Assembly: GCF_036370855.1 (NCBI RefSeq)
Contig: NC_088103.1
Span: forward strand, 6,635,404-6,699,403
DNA length: 64,000 nucleotides
Reading direction: 5' to 3'
From: Dromaius novaehollandiae
Lineage: Eukaryota; Chordata; Aves; Casuariiformes; Dromaiidae
Shown here: in pieces, positions 36,501-51,500 of the stretch
How the letters are laid out: each line of letters starts with the position of its first letter
Position numbering within the stretch: the stretch's first letter is position 1
Program-made: the position numbers and the translations under genes
Notes under the pieces: generated by a model
Told to the model about the DNA's origin: nothing
Seen by the model: the letters and a program-made list of their open reading frames with translations, nothing else
Database searches by the model: none

Positions 36501-39500
36501 ATAAGCATGCGCCTACAAGCTGCTGTCTTCTTCCTAAAAGAACCAGTGTCTGTTTTGCTTTCCTACTGAAAAACCAGCCCTTTGCCCGCTTGTTTCTGGC
36601 TTTACGTAGATTTTTTTGGGCCATCAGCGAGAGAGCGCCAAGCATGGCAGCCCTCGCTGTCGGTCTTCTCCGGGTTACGGCTGCTCTTCTCCCTAATATC
36701 CGAAATAATTAAAAATAGATGCCTGCGTGGTTGTATTTTCAGAGAGATGCTGGATAAAAAGACCTTTAAAAAAATTCCTAAAACCCACAAAAAATCCAAC
36801 AGTTACGTACATGGCAGGGTTCTGGCTGGCGAGGGCAGGAATCGTGATTTTATATAGGAACAGCTGTCTTTGATCTTGGCCAATGGCAGAATGGAGCTGG
36901 TAAACAGGCTGTCCCCAATTATTTTTCTGGCAGATTTCTTCCAAGATCTAGAAGGGGAAAAAGGGATTTGCTCTGGTTAATTGCCGCACAGTCGCGCTCT
37001 TACCCAGCTCCAGCCCCCGGCACCGTGAAGCTTCATTCCCTCCAAAGGGCTTTTGGAGGTATATTGGCAGCTTCCTGGCTTCAGCTAAGGCAAAAACAGA
37101 TGGAGGACCTGGTAATTCGGTCCATGCTGAAATACAAGATTCATCTAGACACCTTATACCTTAAAATGCCATTTAATGCCTGAAGGTAATTATTGCCTTG
37201 CTAAATCCAATGCCTTTGTCCATTTTGGCAATTAGTTGTTTTCTTCTGTTATCGGCAGGATTTTCTTTGCATTCTCATCAGTAACTCTATGCACTACTTT
37301 TTAACAGTGTTAAAGCATTATGGTTGCATTCATCTGTTCTCTGATGCCTCTCTGGCTCGGTGGGATATAGTGTATGCACTATCTAACCAGTCTTAAAAAA
37401 AGGCTGTGTTTCTGTCCAATTAATTATACAGGCTTCAACAGGCGATTTCTGCTTCTAGTTTGAAAGAGAAATGCTGAACCATTCTGCCCTCTGCGTAAGA
37501 ACGGCTTATTCAGTGCTAATTGGGAAACATTGTCTGGAAATGCTTTTGCTTCGTCTTCCCTTTTTAACTCGCTGGGTAGCTGGTTTCCCAAACAGATCTG
37601 AATGTAGCTCGACGTTCCCATACCTCCATGGCAGCGATGCTCGGACCAGCTATTTTTCTAAGTAACTCCGCCAAACTTGACCTTCAGCTGAAGGTCGTTG
37701 GGTTTCCCCAGATCTTTTTCAGTGCCATAACGATATACATTACAGTGGCACAGGAAAGCAAATTAGCACCCCAAAGCTGGACAAAAGACAAAAAAATCCT
37801 GGTTATCTGCTGAAACCGAAACAGCCCAGAGCAACCTGCGGTAGCTGCGATGTTCATGCTGCTGCGAGCGGGCACTTGGACCAGAGACCTTAAAGGGTAC
37901 TTCCAGCCTGAATCTTTTTGTGGTCTACTTTTTTAAATTTTTGCAAATGCTGGGTTTAATTTTTTAATTGTATCTGCACGAAAACTCCAATTTAAGCTTA
38001 TCACTTGATAGAGTACATAAACAGGTTCATTAGATTTCTCGAATATGGCAACATTTGTCCCCTGCTGTTCCAACTGCACTATAAGGAGGGTGATTTTAAA
38101 ATATTATGCCAGCGTTTAAATGATAAGACAGGTCTATTTATTAGCATCGAGCATCCTCACTAGGCAACGGGAACAAAATTAGGAGGGGTCCTTCAAAGGC
38201 GCTGTTGAAATGGTCTCAGTTTAGTGGCCAGGAGAGGCTGACCAAGTTAGCAGATGTTAACGAGGTTGTCGTATTAACGAGGCTGTCTCTTATGCAGCCA
38301 GGCAGACAGTAGTGTGAACCAGGCCATAGCTGTTCAAGACCAGTTGGACTCCTAGGAAATCCCACTAACCATTTCTAAAGAGTGGGAAAATGAAAAAAAA
38401 GTCTGAATTTCACCTGCCCTAGGGCACTGCAGCAACACCATTTCACCCCTCAGGTGTGCCGCTAAAACAGACTAAAGAGTTTGTGAAGCTTTGCAGGGGA
38501 AGAAAAAGGCAAATTTCCAGTTTTCAGGTGCAAGGGGGGAAAAGAGGATATTTTCATGAACATCTGGCAAACCACATGCTATGGCAATTTAAGTGTTAAT
38601 ACACAGAGATGTAATTCAAAAATGCAGGGTGAAGTTAATTTCTGATGTTGCTTTGGGTGACTCAGGGGGAAAGGAATTGCCATAAGACACAGACTCTCCA
38701 AAACTCGGGGAATTTATTCTGGATTTGTTCTGTTCGGTCCTCAGTTGTCTGTTTGGATCCGTCACATCTGGGCAACCACATCAAAGGCCTCATTGCACAA
38801 CCAGTGCATTTGCATGGATTGCACAGCTAATCAACACCTCTTTCCCCACAACTGATTTTAAGATATATGTCTGTGATTTCAGCTCTTAGCATTACTGTTT
38901 CACGCAAAGTTACGATTTCTGTGGAATTCTGCTTTCCGACCAGGCATGTGGCTTGCCTTGAAATTATGGGAATCAGCGAGAGGTGACATGCTCAGATCTG
39001 AGGAGATGATACTTTATTCCATGTTTTTTCTTTATTTTTTGCTGCTTTGGAGTGATTGCGTGGAGGCAGCAAAGCTCTGTGCCCTACCATGACAGGCTCT
39101 GATTTGGAAAATGGGTGGGGGGGTTTCTAGCAAAACCACTATTATTTTTCTTTTTATGCGCATTTGTTCCTCAGCGAAGACCGATATGATGCATCCTATT
39201 TATCAAATCCATTTGGGATGAGAATTTCTTTACTCCACAATGCTCTTCAGGAGCAATAGTCACAGCTAGAAGGACTTCACGCCCGTGGGTGTCTATGGAA
39301 AGTCTCCCTCGAGGGAGAGTGGACACAGCCTGTTCTCCAGCCAGGCAGGTGGGTATTTTAAGATGCTTTTTTTTTTTCCCCCCCATATCACTCAAGATTT
39401 ATGAATAGCTATATTCATCGGCGTCTACTTCAAGCAGCGGCTTGTTTTTCTGCAAGCATTTCAGGAGAAGACAAAGTCTGGCCAGAACATTTAGTCGACC

Positions 39501-42500
39501 CTTTGTGAACGTACCTGAGGAGCAAGCTTGATCCCTTGGGGTTTTAAAGTGACGTGGTTCATCGGCGTGAGCTCCATTCCTGGCAAGAGGTCGTAGAGTT
39601 TATCCTCTCCCCTCTTTTCTCCTTTGACCTGGTATCCGCGCCCCAGGCCCGTGTAAGCCAGGTAGCCGCGACCTCCTAGTCCTCTAACTCCCGCAGCCCC
39701 TACAGGTACATTCATGTAAATTTCTAGGAATGTAAGAAGGCATTAAACTGAATCAAATCACCGGAAAAATTACCCTGATTCTCGCTGTAATGGAAAAGTT
39801 AGCCCCACGCACTGATTTGGGGAAGAAGATGGGCAGGAGGGCCAGCAGGCTCGAGGCCACCGCCCTTGACGGCTCTGCCAGGAGCGGGAAAGGGGAGTTC
39901 CCGGAGGAATTCCCGGAGCACCCCTTTGGAGGGAGGGCTGATTTACAAGCACCGTGTGCAATTCCCTGCTGCACAGACGTTTTTCCTCTCCGCAGGTTGC
40001 AAGAGGCAGTAAATCAGGGCATTACGGCCGGGTGCGGCAGTGGACTCAAAGATGGAGCTTCACCTCCTACTATATCGCTTCTGACTTTAGACCTGGCAAT
40101 GCTGTTGCTGGAACGAGCCAGACTCAGCGTTGTCATCTTTGGGCTCGAAAGCTTTGATTTGTGAAGTTTAGGGGGAAGCCCTGCTTCTTTCTTACCCCAT
40201 TTCCATCTTCTCTGCTCTGCTCAGTCAAGGTGAGGCATACCTTTCCATTTAGTTCATGCACAAATCACTTTTGATTTCAGGACACCTTTCTAACGGGATT
40301 TGTAGTCAAAAGGCAGAACGGGGACAGCTGATATTACAACGATTCCTACCCACTGGCGTAATTTCAGTTTCCTGAGGAACTCAGAGTTTACACTTCTGTG
40401 AATTCCCCGCCCTTATGTGAACCAAGGTCATTTTTTTCACATTACGTTTCCATTTTAATTTTCAGGAGCACCGCTTGGAGCTTGAGGACACTGTGAAGCA
40501 AGAGAGGGCTGGTGGACTGTCACCTCTGCAGCTTTCCCAGTGTGATCGTAACGTGAGCTTACGGGGGGCACGGGGGCAGCGAGGCGAATTTCTGCTCTCC
40601 AGTTCCCTTTCTCCTTTGGAAAGGAGTAAAAACTGGCTGGTCTGGTCCTCATCAGCCCTCCTGGCATGCGAGACGGGATTTGGAGTTTGCTGCGGGACCC
40701 GGACACGGGCTGGGGACACAAGCTGACTTTGCAGCAGGCATCAGCTTTGGAAGGAAGCTTGGGGACAGATTGCTTTTTGCTAGTCCTCAAATTTATTCCC
40801 ACCCAGATTTAACTGGGAGGTACTTGAGTGTGGGATATGATTTGGTCGCAGGCGCAGTCACCCGGGATCGAAGGCAGAGTCTCAGTAACTCGCAGAAATA
40901 CTGTATATTTTTCAGAGACTGCTTATTATTAGATTATTTGTCAAAAAGGAGTCCCTCTCCCAGAGCATGCAATCAATTTCTGGATTTCAGTTCTGGTCCC
41001 CATTTACCAGCCCCTGCATCAGGGGCTAGGGCTGCTTAGAGATAGCTGCAAAGGTGACCTCCCTGGGAAATGTCATGATTTGGGGCTCAGAAAACAGTGG
41101 GACCGGTAAAACTTTCCCCGTGGGCCTTAAAGTAGAGAAGAAGTACAGTTGTGGGCTGTGCCAGTGGCTGGTCGAGGGAGCTGGCTCCAAAGCGGGGGAA
41201 AAAATATTATATTTGTTTTCCCTGTTGGGGAAAAAGCAGGAGGATTCCTGGTTTATTTACCCTGGAGGGAGGGTGATTTGGAAGCTGTTTCGAGACAGCT
41301 GTCCAGCTTGCTCCAGGCATATGGTTATTTTTTCATTAAATAGTATGCTGGAAGACCACTGTGTGTTTGGAAAGGGAACATGCTAAAAACTGGATTTTTT
41401 GTCCCTCTCTTGAAGGGCTCCAGAGTCCGGGGCAATGACGACCAACAGTAAGTTGGACAATATCCCGGGGTCTCGCTGTTGACTTGAGACAGTGGTGGCT
41501 GGAGGGCTGGGAAGCCGCTCTCATGAGCTGAAAAGCTTGGGAGCACAGTCAAGCTTTTGTATTTTCCAGTGCCAGATCCTGGAAGGGTGCAGCGCGCTGA
41601 CGGCTGCTGGTCTTTGGTGGTGGGAACATGAGACGATGTTTGCGTGACGTCCCCCACCGCTAAGAAAACATGAGAAAATGAAGCTTACAGCCACCCTCTG
41701 AGGGGGAACGTGCCTCAGCCCGTCCAGCCATCATCAGAAGAGGGGGCTGATGGCGTCATGCCCCAGCTGCTCTTTTTAAAAACACATTAGTACCAGCTGC
41801 AGCGTTATGAATGGATACACCGATCAAAATGAGAGAGACTAGTTCACCCATGTTTGCCCTCAAAACGAACGAGGAGGCAGTCATCTAAAACCTGGGAGGC
41901 GTGTTTTGATAGATTTCAGCATTGCCATGGCTAGAGTTACCTCGGACGGACGGGGGTCGGATGATGCTCCTGTTGGTCAGCCCCTTGGTGGCCGGGAAAT
42001 GGAGGTTGGGGAGAGCCGTGTAGGCCTGGGGCGCGTAGAAGACGGGAGCGCCAAGGTAGGCCGTGGCGGGATCGTACACGTGCCCAAACGCGTAGGTGTA
42101 TTCCCCTTGCAGCACGGTACCTCTTCCCCCGGTGCCCCGGGTGTATCTGACGTAACTGTCTTTGTCGACGGGTTTGGCTAACGTCACCTCGATAGGGGAC
42201 CCATCCAGCACCTTCGCACCAGGACATCGGGGAAAGAACACGAGAGAGGCACAAACGTGAGGAAATCTCCCAAAATGCACAAGGATTATCCTGCCTAGGG
42301 AAGCAGCTTCCCCTCGTAGTTTGCTAACCAGACAGGCATAGCTGAAAGAGTGAGAAAACCACCCAAAAAAAGGCCAAAATCTCCATCCCACAGGTGGAAA
42401 AAATAGACTGGAAGGTTTAACATGCTGAAAGCATCCAGCCCTGAAACCAGCCAGGGAGGGCCTAGTTAACCTAGTTACTGTAGCTGGGAAGCCTTTAGAA

Positions 42501-45500
42501 AGACTTCGCTTCCCTACAAAGCAGCCTATAAACCTATGAGATTATATGTACTCCTATATCAAACAGCAGCAACACTAAAAATAGGAGCGGGGTTAACACC
42601 TCTTTGGGAAACGCTCTTGCATTGCAGCACCGCGAATTACATGCAGCGTGAGAAATGCTAAATACAGCAGCCTCCTTGCAAATCTGCATCTGAATTCAGA
42701 GCAGATGTTTTGGGTTGACCTTGTTTGTCCCTGTTTACCATTCACATGCTTCCCTGTAAATGTTTCTGTTGGCAGACACCGTACAAGTTTGTGAGCACGA
42801 GCCAAGGGAACCCATAGCCCCGCGTTTTCTATTCCTTGTTTCGGCATTGTTCTGTTTCTTTTTGAGCGGTGAACTACATCCTGATTTGGGCAGAACATTT
42901 AGCATGAATGCAAGTAGCAAGAAGCCAAAACGAACAGTCTGTGAACACCACACTAGCTGAAAACTCAATTCAGGAATATAAAGGCAGTCCGCAAACAGAG
43001 AATAGGGCTATCACCTTCAGGATGCTTTTGTAAGTAATAAGCCACACAGCTTTATTTCAGCAATATGCTGCATAAAGGCCGTATAAATTAGCATTGACAC
43101 CAGCTTTACCTTCCCATTCAAGGCTTTCATTGCTTCGACAGCATCTTCTCTTTTATTAAAGTGCACAAAGGCGTAGTCTCTGATTTTCTTTACTCTCTCC
43201 ACTGCACCTACAGGAAAGGTTGGAGTATTAGTTTTGAAATGGAGCATTCAGCAAAACCCTGTCCTGAAGGAGCAGCTGTGTTGTGCTGTAAGCTTTAGAG
43301 AGCAGAGGGCAAGAAGACAAGGGGACAGCCCATGTGGTGAGGGATCTCCATCCTCAGGGGTTGCCCAGACTCACCTGGACACGGCCCTGAGCAACCTGCT
43401 GTAGCTGCGACGTTGGCCCTGCTGTGAGCTGGGGTCAGACCAGAGACCCCTGGGACCAACCTGAATCTGTCTACAACTTTATAATTACCTATAGTAGCTC
43501 AAATATAAATATCTTATTGTTCTCTTTGACGCCTATCCTCTATAGCTTTTCATTCCCCTTGTCAACTCCTCTTCTGCTCCTTGGAACTGCAATACTCAAG
43601 TACAAGTGAGTTTGGCTCCAGATTGACCACACAAGCTCCTATTCCCCATGGTCACAGGTTTTAGACCCCAACCTTTATTTTCTTCTTTAGTATTTCATCT
43701 TTCCCACTCCTCTTGGTTGGGAAGTGCATTGTTAACCAGCCTCGCCACTGAGACTTCTAGCATCTTCAGACACATCCCTTAAAAATATGGCTAATGAATG
43801 CTGAATTACTCTTCCGTTGGCTTCTCCCCCCTTTACAGCTGAACAGGCAACCTGTCCCAATGCTGCAAAAAGTACTTAAGTAACTACAGAAGAAAAAGAA
43901 ATTTCTTTGGAGTTAAAAGGGAGTCGTTGGGAGCGTCAATGCAGTAAATGAAGTCTATCCCGGCCTATCACCCAAACAGCCTGCACGTCTTCAAAATGAC
44001 ACTGAAACAGTAAGTGGTACTCTGTTTCCTAGTGGGATGAGAGGGTGATTTTCTAAGCGCAAAGTTGTGGGAGTTACATACCGATCCCTTGTTTACAAGT
44101 CAAGGCTTTAATGAGCTCTGCGTCTTGAAAATCCCCCTTCTGCCTTCCTGAGAGCGCTCTGTGTTAGTGATGCTTGCTCGCGCCTCAGTCTTGCTCGCTC
44201 TCGTTTGTGCCTCTATCAGAACAAAGCAATGTACTACACACGCTTAGGTCATCTCCATGGAGAAACTGGCCGTGTGGCATTACTGGGGGAGTACTGTCCT
44301 CCTTAGATAGGTCTGGAGAGCACAACCTGCCCGCTATTGCAGCGCAGCATGTACTAGCTAAAATTACAGGAGACGCCTTTTACAGACTTGCCCGTCTTTG
44401 ATGCTCCCTTTCAGCATCATCCTGCTTCAGCAGCAGTGACTGGGGCCTATTTAAACACGCGGAAACTGCCGGGGATGAGGATTACACCAAGGTCCCTAGG
44501 GAATGAGGGCAGTGTTTTTCGCTGACAGAAGTGATAGGTGAGTCTACAGAAGTCATCTGAGGAGGGGATAAGAAGCATCAAATTTGGCACCAGCCGAATT
44601 AAATTAAAGGACGATGCTTTTTGTACTGTCGTTAGACTTGGGATACATAAACAGCGGTCCTACTAGTGTGTTTATGGAGACTCTGCTGATGTGAGAGCCT
44701 TTGTGGCAGTTGCTCTGTAACGGGTGCCTCTAGATTTTAACTCTTACTTGGATAATTTTTTATTAGATGATTTGTTATTGGCAAAACAGTTTCTAAATTC
44801 ACTGGATCAAATGTACACTTGAGGCAAGTGTCGCTGAAATACAGCACAAAGAATAATGCAGACAATCAAGGGAGGACATGAATCACTGCAGATTTTTGCT
44901 GACACATTTGATTGTAATCTCACTATAACCGAAATTGCATTTATTCTCCCAAAAGCTCAGCTTTTGCTTGTAGTATGCACATTTTTTAGAGCTATTCCAT
45001 TCTTTAAAGCATGTCAGAGCTCTACAGAAGGCATTCCTGATTTAATCCAAAGTCAATAAAGCTGTCTAGGAAAAAGAAAAAAAGAGAGATGACAATTTCC
45101 AGCACAAAATTGAATACCTGTGTCAGAAGTAAAATGATAAAGTGGCAGAAAGGAAAACTGAAGATGATGTAGTTTGAAATCTTCCACTGTTGTGCTAGGA
45201 AACTTTTTTTTCAGGAGCAAACCAGATGACTGTTACAAAAATTTCAGATGGCTTTTAAATGTGTTTCTGAGGAGTGCAAGAAGTTCAGTGTTCAGCAGCG
45301 AAACCGAATGAATAAAGGAGGAAGCAGTTAATATAGCAAGATGAAACATTTAACTGAGGGGTAAAATGGGATCGCTAACAGCTTGAGGGTTGCTACAAGT
45401 ACTAGCTGATAATGTTAGAGGGATAAAAAAGACTTATAAAGAAATTTCTAACAGATCTGTGCATCGCAGCCTACCACAAAAAGAAGAAATATATGGAGCA

Positions 45501-48500
45501 GAAATGAAAAGTTAGTGATGGAAAAATGAAGCTCTATAGTGTATTTTTAAAAATTAATAGAAGGAAGTTAATAGAAATGAGATGAAAGATGATTTCACTT
45601 TGCCAAGCATAAGTTACTAATGCCTAATGGATTGTGTGGCTTGGAGAGCTGCAGAAATGGGTTATTTTTGCTTTGTTGTTTTTGGTAGCATTTTCTACAG
45701 CCTGAAAGACTCAGAAGTGAAATCTTATTTGAAAGCCAGCAGAATTTTTATTCCCAACAAACCTACTTGCTTTTTGAAAATTTCACCCTAAGCGCATGTA
45801 ATATATGCCATGAAGGAATACCATCATGTTCCGGATTAAATGATAAGCGCTGATTATTCACACGTTGACAGTGGAGCTTTTACGGTATGAAAATGATAGA
45901 AGTCAACATATAGATAGATTAGACAAAAGATAAATGTAAAAAACCCAGCCAAACAACAAATAAACAAACAAAACCCCCAAGGTGGTATCTTGGTTTCTTT
46001 TGCTTGCTCATTTTATGGTGCTTTTTTTTCTTAGAATATGCTTTTTAAGGTGTGCCTAAGGAAATTAAATTCTTCTCAGCAGCAAAAGGGGAGCATCTGT
46101 ATGAAATCACTATTTCTAACATTATCCTTTTTCATAGGAGAAAAATGCTGAAAGCAGCTGCTGTTTCACAAGCTCTCTTTTTAAGGAAGGTACAAATTCA
46201 CAGGTGAGATCATTTTTATGATAGAGGCCTCCCCATGCAATATTTTGGACCTCTTCCAGTTGGCAGCCATCTAAAAAAGATTAGTAGTGTTGCTAACTAG
46301 AAATTAAGTGGATAGAGGGATGATGTGATGTGCGTGTAGGGTGGGAGCATTCACTTTAATGACAAGTTTTGTGGCATTACTCGTGAACTTTTTATGGCAG
46401 AAAAGCTGTTATTTTTTCTCTTTGGCATTTTACAAATGAAGAAAGATTTCCATCTGCAGTAGGAATACTTGTTTAGGAGCTACCGTGTCAATGGGTTCCT
46501 ACCTTGCTTGATATTGTTGAATTCCTTTTCAATGGTCTCTTCGGTAGTCGATAGCATGAGGTTCCTCACGTAGAGAATTTTTACTGAGGACATGGTGTCT
46601 TCATCCACCTCGACTTCTGGCTCTGCCCAGTCAACAGCGATTGGGTGTCCCCATAACTGGATCCTCCCTTTAAAGGCATCGGCATCATCAGTGTCAAACA
46701 TACTTTGGTTCTTTTTACTTTTGCTCAGAGACTATTTTATAGAGAGTATGAACAGGCTGTGGTATTAGAGCAGTAGAATAGATTGGTTCTACAAAAGGGA
46801 CCAAAATAAATCTTTCTAGTTCAAAGCACTGGCATTTAGGTAACTTATTTCTGAAAGCAGCTGGCCACACTTTCAGTGTGCTCCCGCCAGTACCTTAGAT
46901 GCCTGCAGAAATGCAGTGTCCAGAAAGAAAAGAGAGAAAATATGGTATGATTCACTAAGGGAAATACTTTAATGAACATAGTTCTCTTGTAAAAATCCCT
47001 GTTCCTTGCAAATGTTTAATTTCCTCGATAATTGGAAACGGATCCAGAAGTCCCACTTGGACAAAGTGAAGTAAGGATTTTTCTGTGTGGAGTTGTATGG
47101 TCCCATGGGATAAAGTTGCAATGGAAGCAGTAGAAATAAGGGAAACAAAGGACAATATCACAGGTGCAGGTGTGGAGGAGAAGCATACGGGCTCTGTTGA
47201 CAGTGGATCAAGCCATCGAGGAGCAGGGAATAAAAAGAGTAAATAAAAAGGTATTTAAAAACAATGTTGTGGTCAGATTCTCATGCTGGGGTCCATAATC
47301 ATTTGCCTTTAGTCAATTAAGCCATTAGGTAACTGATTAGGGAATTATTCCAGCGATTTTTCAATATGTAATGCAAACTGACTGCCAAGAACTTGTCTCA
47401 AAGCTGTTCAAATTGCAGCAATGAGAGTAGGATGGAGGGTGAAGCAGAGGTACCTCTGTCTAGTGAGTTTTTTCACCTCCTGTCTTCTCCAGATGGCAAT
47501 GATAATTGCCTTCCTGTTTTTCCTCCCTATCCCTTCTGCACATCTTGCAGGGAGATCTTCCTCCCCCTTCCCTTCAAGAGCAGCTGAAATCTGGTCATCC
47601 ACTAATACCTGGAGACCTAAATTTCATGTGCTCTCTCCTGCTTTGCATTCACCCAGTGTTATCAGTGGCCAGGTTTTTCTCTGGTTATTTTAATCAGCTC
47701 AGCAGATAGTGGGAGGTGCAGTGTGGGCAGCTTTCTGTCTAAGCAGAGTAGTAAATGCTAGATGTTTCCTCCAAATAATGGAATACAATATATCTCCCTC
47801 TTCAGCAAGGTTCCCTCGAAGAGTCACAAAACTTTTTTTCAATAACAGGAGTGAAAAGTTAAAAAACAAAAAATGGAAAGGGGCTGCTTTCCGCTAGAAA
47901 AGCCTGTGAATGAGCTGTGACTTGTGGAGCTAGATTGGGTTGATGTTTAGCTTTCAGCAGTGCCCAGTCTCATTTGAGCTGCTAATGAAAAGGAATAGAA
48001 AGATGGTAGTTAATGCCAGCCGAAGTGGAAATAACGACCTGGTTTTACGGGTAGCAAGGAACAACTAATTGTGTTGCCTGTACCACCGTCTTGCTGAAAT
48101 CCGGTTATCCTCCACCCCAAAGGCGTTCTCTTATTTAAAGAGGAGGCCAGACAAAGTTGCTGTTGAAAGCATCTTCCTTTTTGAGCATTTCTGCCTCTTC
48201 TACAAAGCTCCCTCAAAGAGTGGCTAGGTTCACAGTCAAGGATGAATCCTGATAATGATCTTCATTTTCAGATTCATCCAGTACCTCATCTGGAGACACA
48301 TTCAGTCCTGGCTTGAAACCTCTTTCAAGTTCCTCCCTTATGATTGCAACATCATAAGACTCTCTCCTGCAGTTCAGGCCTTTGAAATTCCCCAAACTGT
48401 TTACCGAGTTGTCCCTAAATGGGAAGTCCCTAGCAAATTGCACACGTCTGCTCAGGACTACATTTTCTTTCCCACCTGTCTCACTGTCTTTGCTGAGGAT

Positions 48501-51500
48501 TTTAAGGGCTCTGCTTCCTCAAGGCTACCGTTGTCAGCTGTAGCTGTGCCTGCTCTGTTCCTTCATTCTTGCTGTGGAAGCCATGCAAAAGTTATGCTGA
48601 AGCACAGATTAAAATGAATGTGCTCCCATAATTAGGGAGATGCTAAACTGATTCAGAATGTAGAAGATACAGAATAAAAGGAAAAACAGTCAATGTAAAA
48701 TATCCCGCAACGGCTAAGCATACTCAGACGCATATCAGTGCTCAAAATCATCCTTGTTTCTGGCAATAAGTAAAAGGTGTTTAAATGACTCATGATTCTT
48801 CACAGACTATGATATAGAAAGTGCCAAAGAAGGTACGTGGGACGATGCATAACGAACAAATCTCAAAACAGAAGGTCGACTGAATTCTTGCATCGGCAAG
48901 TGAGCTGAGTTCAACAAAGTGATGAGGGTAATGTTGAGCATAAGAAAGCACGAGAAAAATGGTGAAATTGCTCCAAATGCACACTTAATGGTAAGTGACT
49001 CTTTCATCTAATACCTATTAAACTTCTCCTGCTTTGTAGCGGCCCTTTAGCACCGTCCACCAGTGCAAAATGACATAGACTCATTCTTTAGAAGTCTTCC
49101 TCCTACACGGAAAATATCACTTTTCAGGAAAGTCCTCAGCACATTCACAAGGCTGAATGTGTTCTTAAATGCTTTCCTGAGTGATGCTCTCCAATAGGCT
49201 ATATATAAGGCTATATTTTATTTATAACCCAGAATAACCATAGAATAATATAAGTCCTAGAATAGAGCTGTACAGACACATACAGCTAGATCCATCTAGC
49301 TATATTTTTCATAAGTTCTTGCTCCTTAATGAAGTGTGTGGATAATGAGCACGGTGATAAATCGGGATCTGCAGAGAATTGCCCACCTCCTACCCCAGAG
49401 CCGTGGCATCTCCATGAGGCAGTCCGGAGCACTGAGGCCACTCCAAGCAAACTGTTAGCAACTGAGAGAAAACCCAGCAGCAATTGCTTCCTTGGGTACG
49501 TGGTTCCTCTTGAGACTTCTGTCGCACCACAAGCGGTAAGGATACGACTGACAAGATGAAGCCGTCCCTACCACCCCAGGTCGCTGTACTAACCTGGTAA
49601 CAATTTTCTCCTTGCCATTGCTGCTGCCCGATGACTCTCATATTCCACGAAAGCAAAACCCCGGTTTTTCGTCTTGTCAGCCGCACTAGGGTACACAATG
49701 ACGTCCACAACTCCGTCCGTGACTTTCTTCATCTCTGCTAAGATTTCCTCCCTCTTCTTTGTCTTGGGGATCCCCCCCACGAACAGACGGCAGTTGTCCA
49801 CGCTGGCACAGACCCCAAGGAGACGCCCGTTCCTGCATATAAACCACATTTCTGGTTGGTTGTCCCCGCCTTGTCCCAAAACACAGGTTCAAACACAAGC
49901 CCTCCCACTCCAGTGGTGTACGTTGCTTGGGACATTCAGGTCATTTTGCTCAACGTAAGGGGCTCAATCCAACATGAAGGCTGACACCTGACCAAATTTG
50001 ACATCAAGGTAAGAGAGCACAGTTGAAATGAGGGACTGGAGATTTGGGAGAAACCAAAGCCAAATTTTACTTTAGCTTCCTGGGATTCTCTCTTCTGCTG
50101 GTTCCAAAAACAGCTGCTACCACCCAGCTGTACCTACCACCATGAGCACAGCAGCGACCCATATGTTGCCATCAGTGTGTGCCAGGATTTGCCGTGTCTA
50201 CTCATGACCGAGGTTTGGGGGGAAAAAAAATCCCTCCATTTCTTCTTATCATACATGTGAGAGCTTACAAAAGCCAACTGTTCTGCAGACCCCAAAGTAA
50301 AAATTTCCTTCCACACACACTTCCTCACCTCCTTGCAGCTTGAGTACCTCTTGAGGGATCTTGAGAAGTTAAAAACTTCTTCAGAAGGGTCTTTGGAACA
50401 AGACAAGTAAGCAAGGGAGGTGAAGATGGTTAAAATCTGATCTTTAACACCCTCCAGCCTCTGATGCAAATCATGTTTCCCAGCCATCCTCCTGTGTCTT
50501 GTGACCTGCTCATCCTCGTAGTTGCTAGTAGAGCTTCCCTAATTCACAACCTATCCTTTTTGTGAAAAATTAAAATCTTAAAAACGCCAGAATGGTTCAT
50601 CAGCAAATACTTTTAAGGGAAGAAATATACTCATCCCACTTCTAATGGGGGGGAAAAAATGTGGTTGAAATCAAAACAAAACATATCAATAGACCCATGT
50701 GTTGCTGATTACTGGTTGTTTTGTTCCCAGTTCTTAGTGACAAACATGAGTGTTTTTTCTATTCCTACTCACTGGGGAATGTCACTGATTTGCCATTGGT
50801 TTTTATCCTATTTCACTGTTTTTTGCAATCACACTGTCTTTCAGAACATATCTGCAGTATAACGTGAGACTACTCACATGGGTAGGAATACATCAACAGA
50901 AAACAGCCCAGAGTGGAACATGAAATGAACCATGACGGTTAGCTGTCAGTTAATTTGATCCACAGCAAAATATTTTTTTCCCAATGTTCTGATAGATTTT
51001 TTTTGTAAGGAAGAAATTTCCTGTAAAAGATACTGATTCTGGTGAAATAGTGGTTTCTGTTGACTGCATTTCCAGAGCAACTAGCCATAATACATACTTG
51101 CCTTTGTAGCAGGGAATAAAGGAGTGATTGCATAGAGGGAAAAGTGATTTCCTTTTCAATTTTGGGTATCTAAATAACCTTCCTCTAGGTAACGGGGGAA
51201 AAATATGGCATGTATAACAAAACGGATTAATACATCATATAATTTAAAGTTGACGTGAAGGTGTTTGTCATGCTTACCTAATCTCGTAATTATTGAGTTG
51301 CTTTATTGCATTCTTCGCCTCCTGTTTAGTAGAGAAGGTTACAAAGGCATAGCCCCTATTGTTTCCATTAAAATCCATCATCATTCTCATTTCATAAATT
51401 TTGCCAATCTGGAAATGAAAAGAAAAGGCATTCTAAAGGAAAGGTTTGTCAGCAACGTGGGAGATATTTAAACAAGACTGGGTACTTCCTTGACTATATA

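Noticed and set aside
41885..42391. 168-codon continuous open frame around A1CF exon 7
   Set aside because: Only 41941-42211 is exon. The flanks are intron read-through beyond a valid acceptor and donor.
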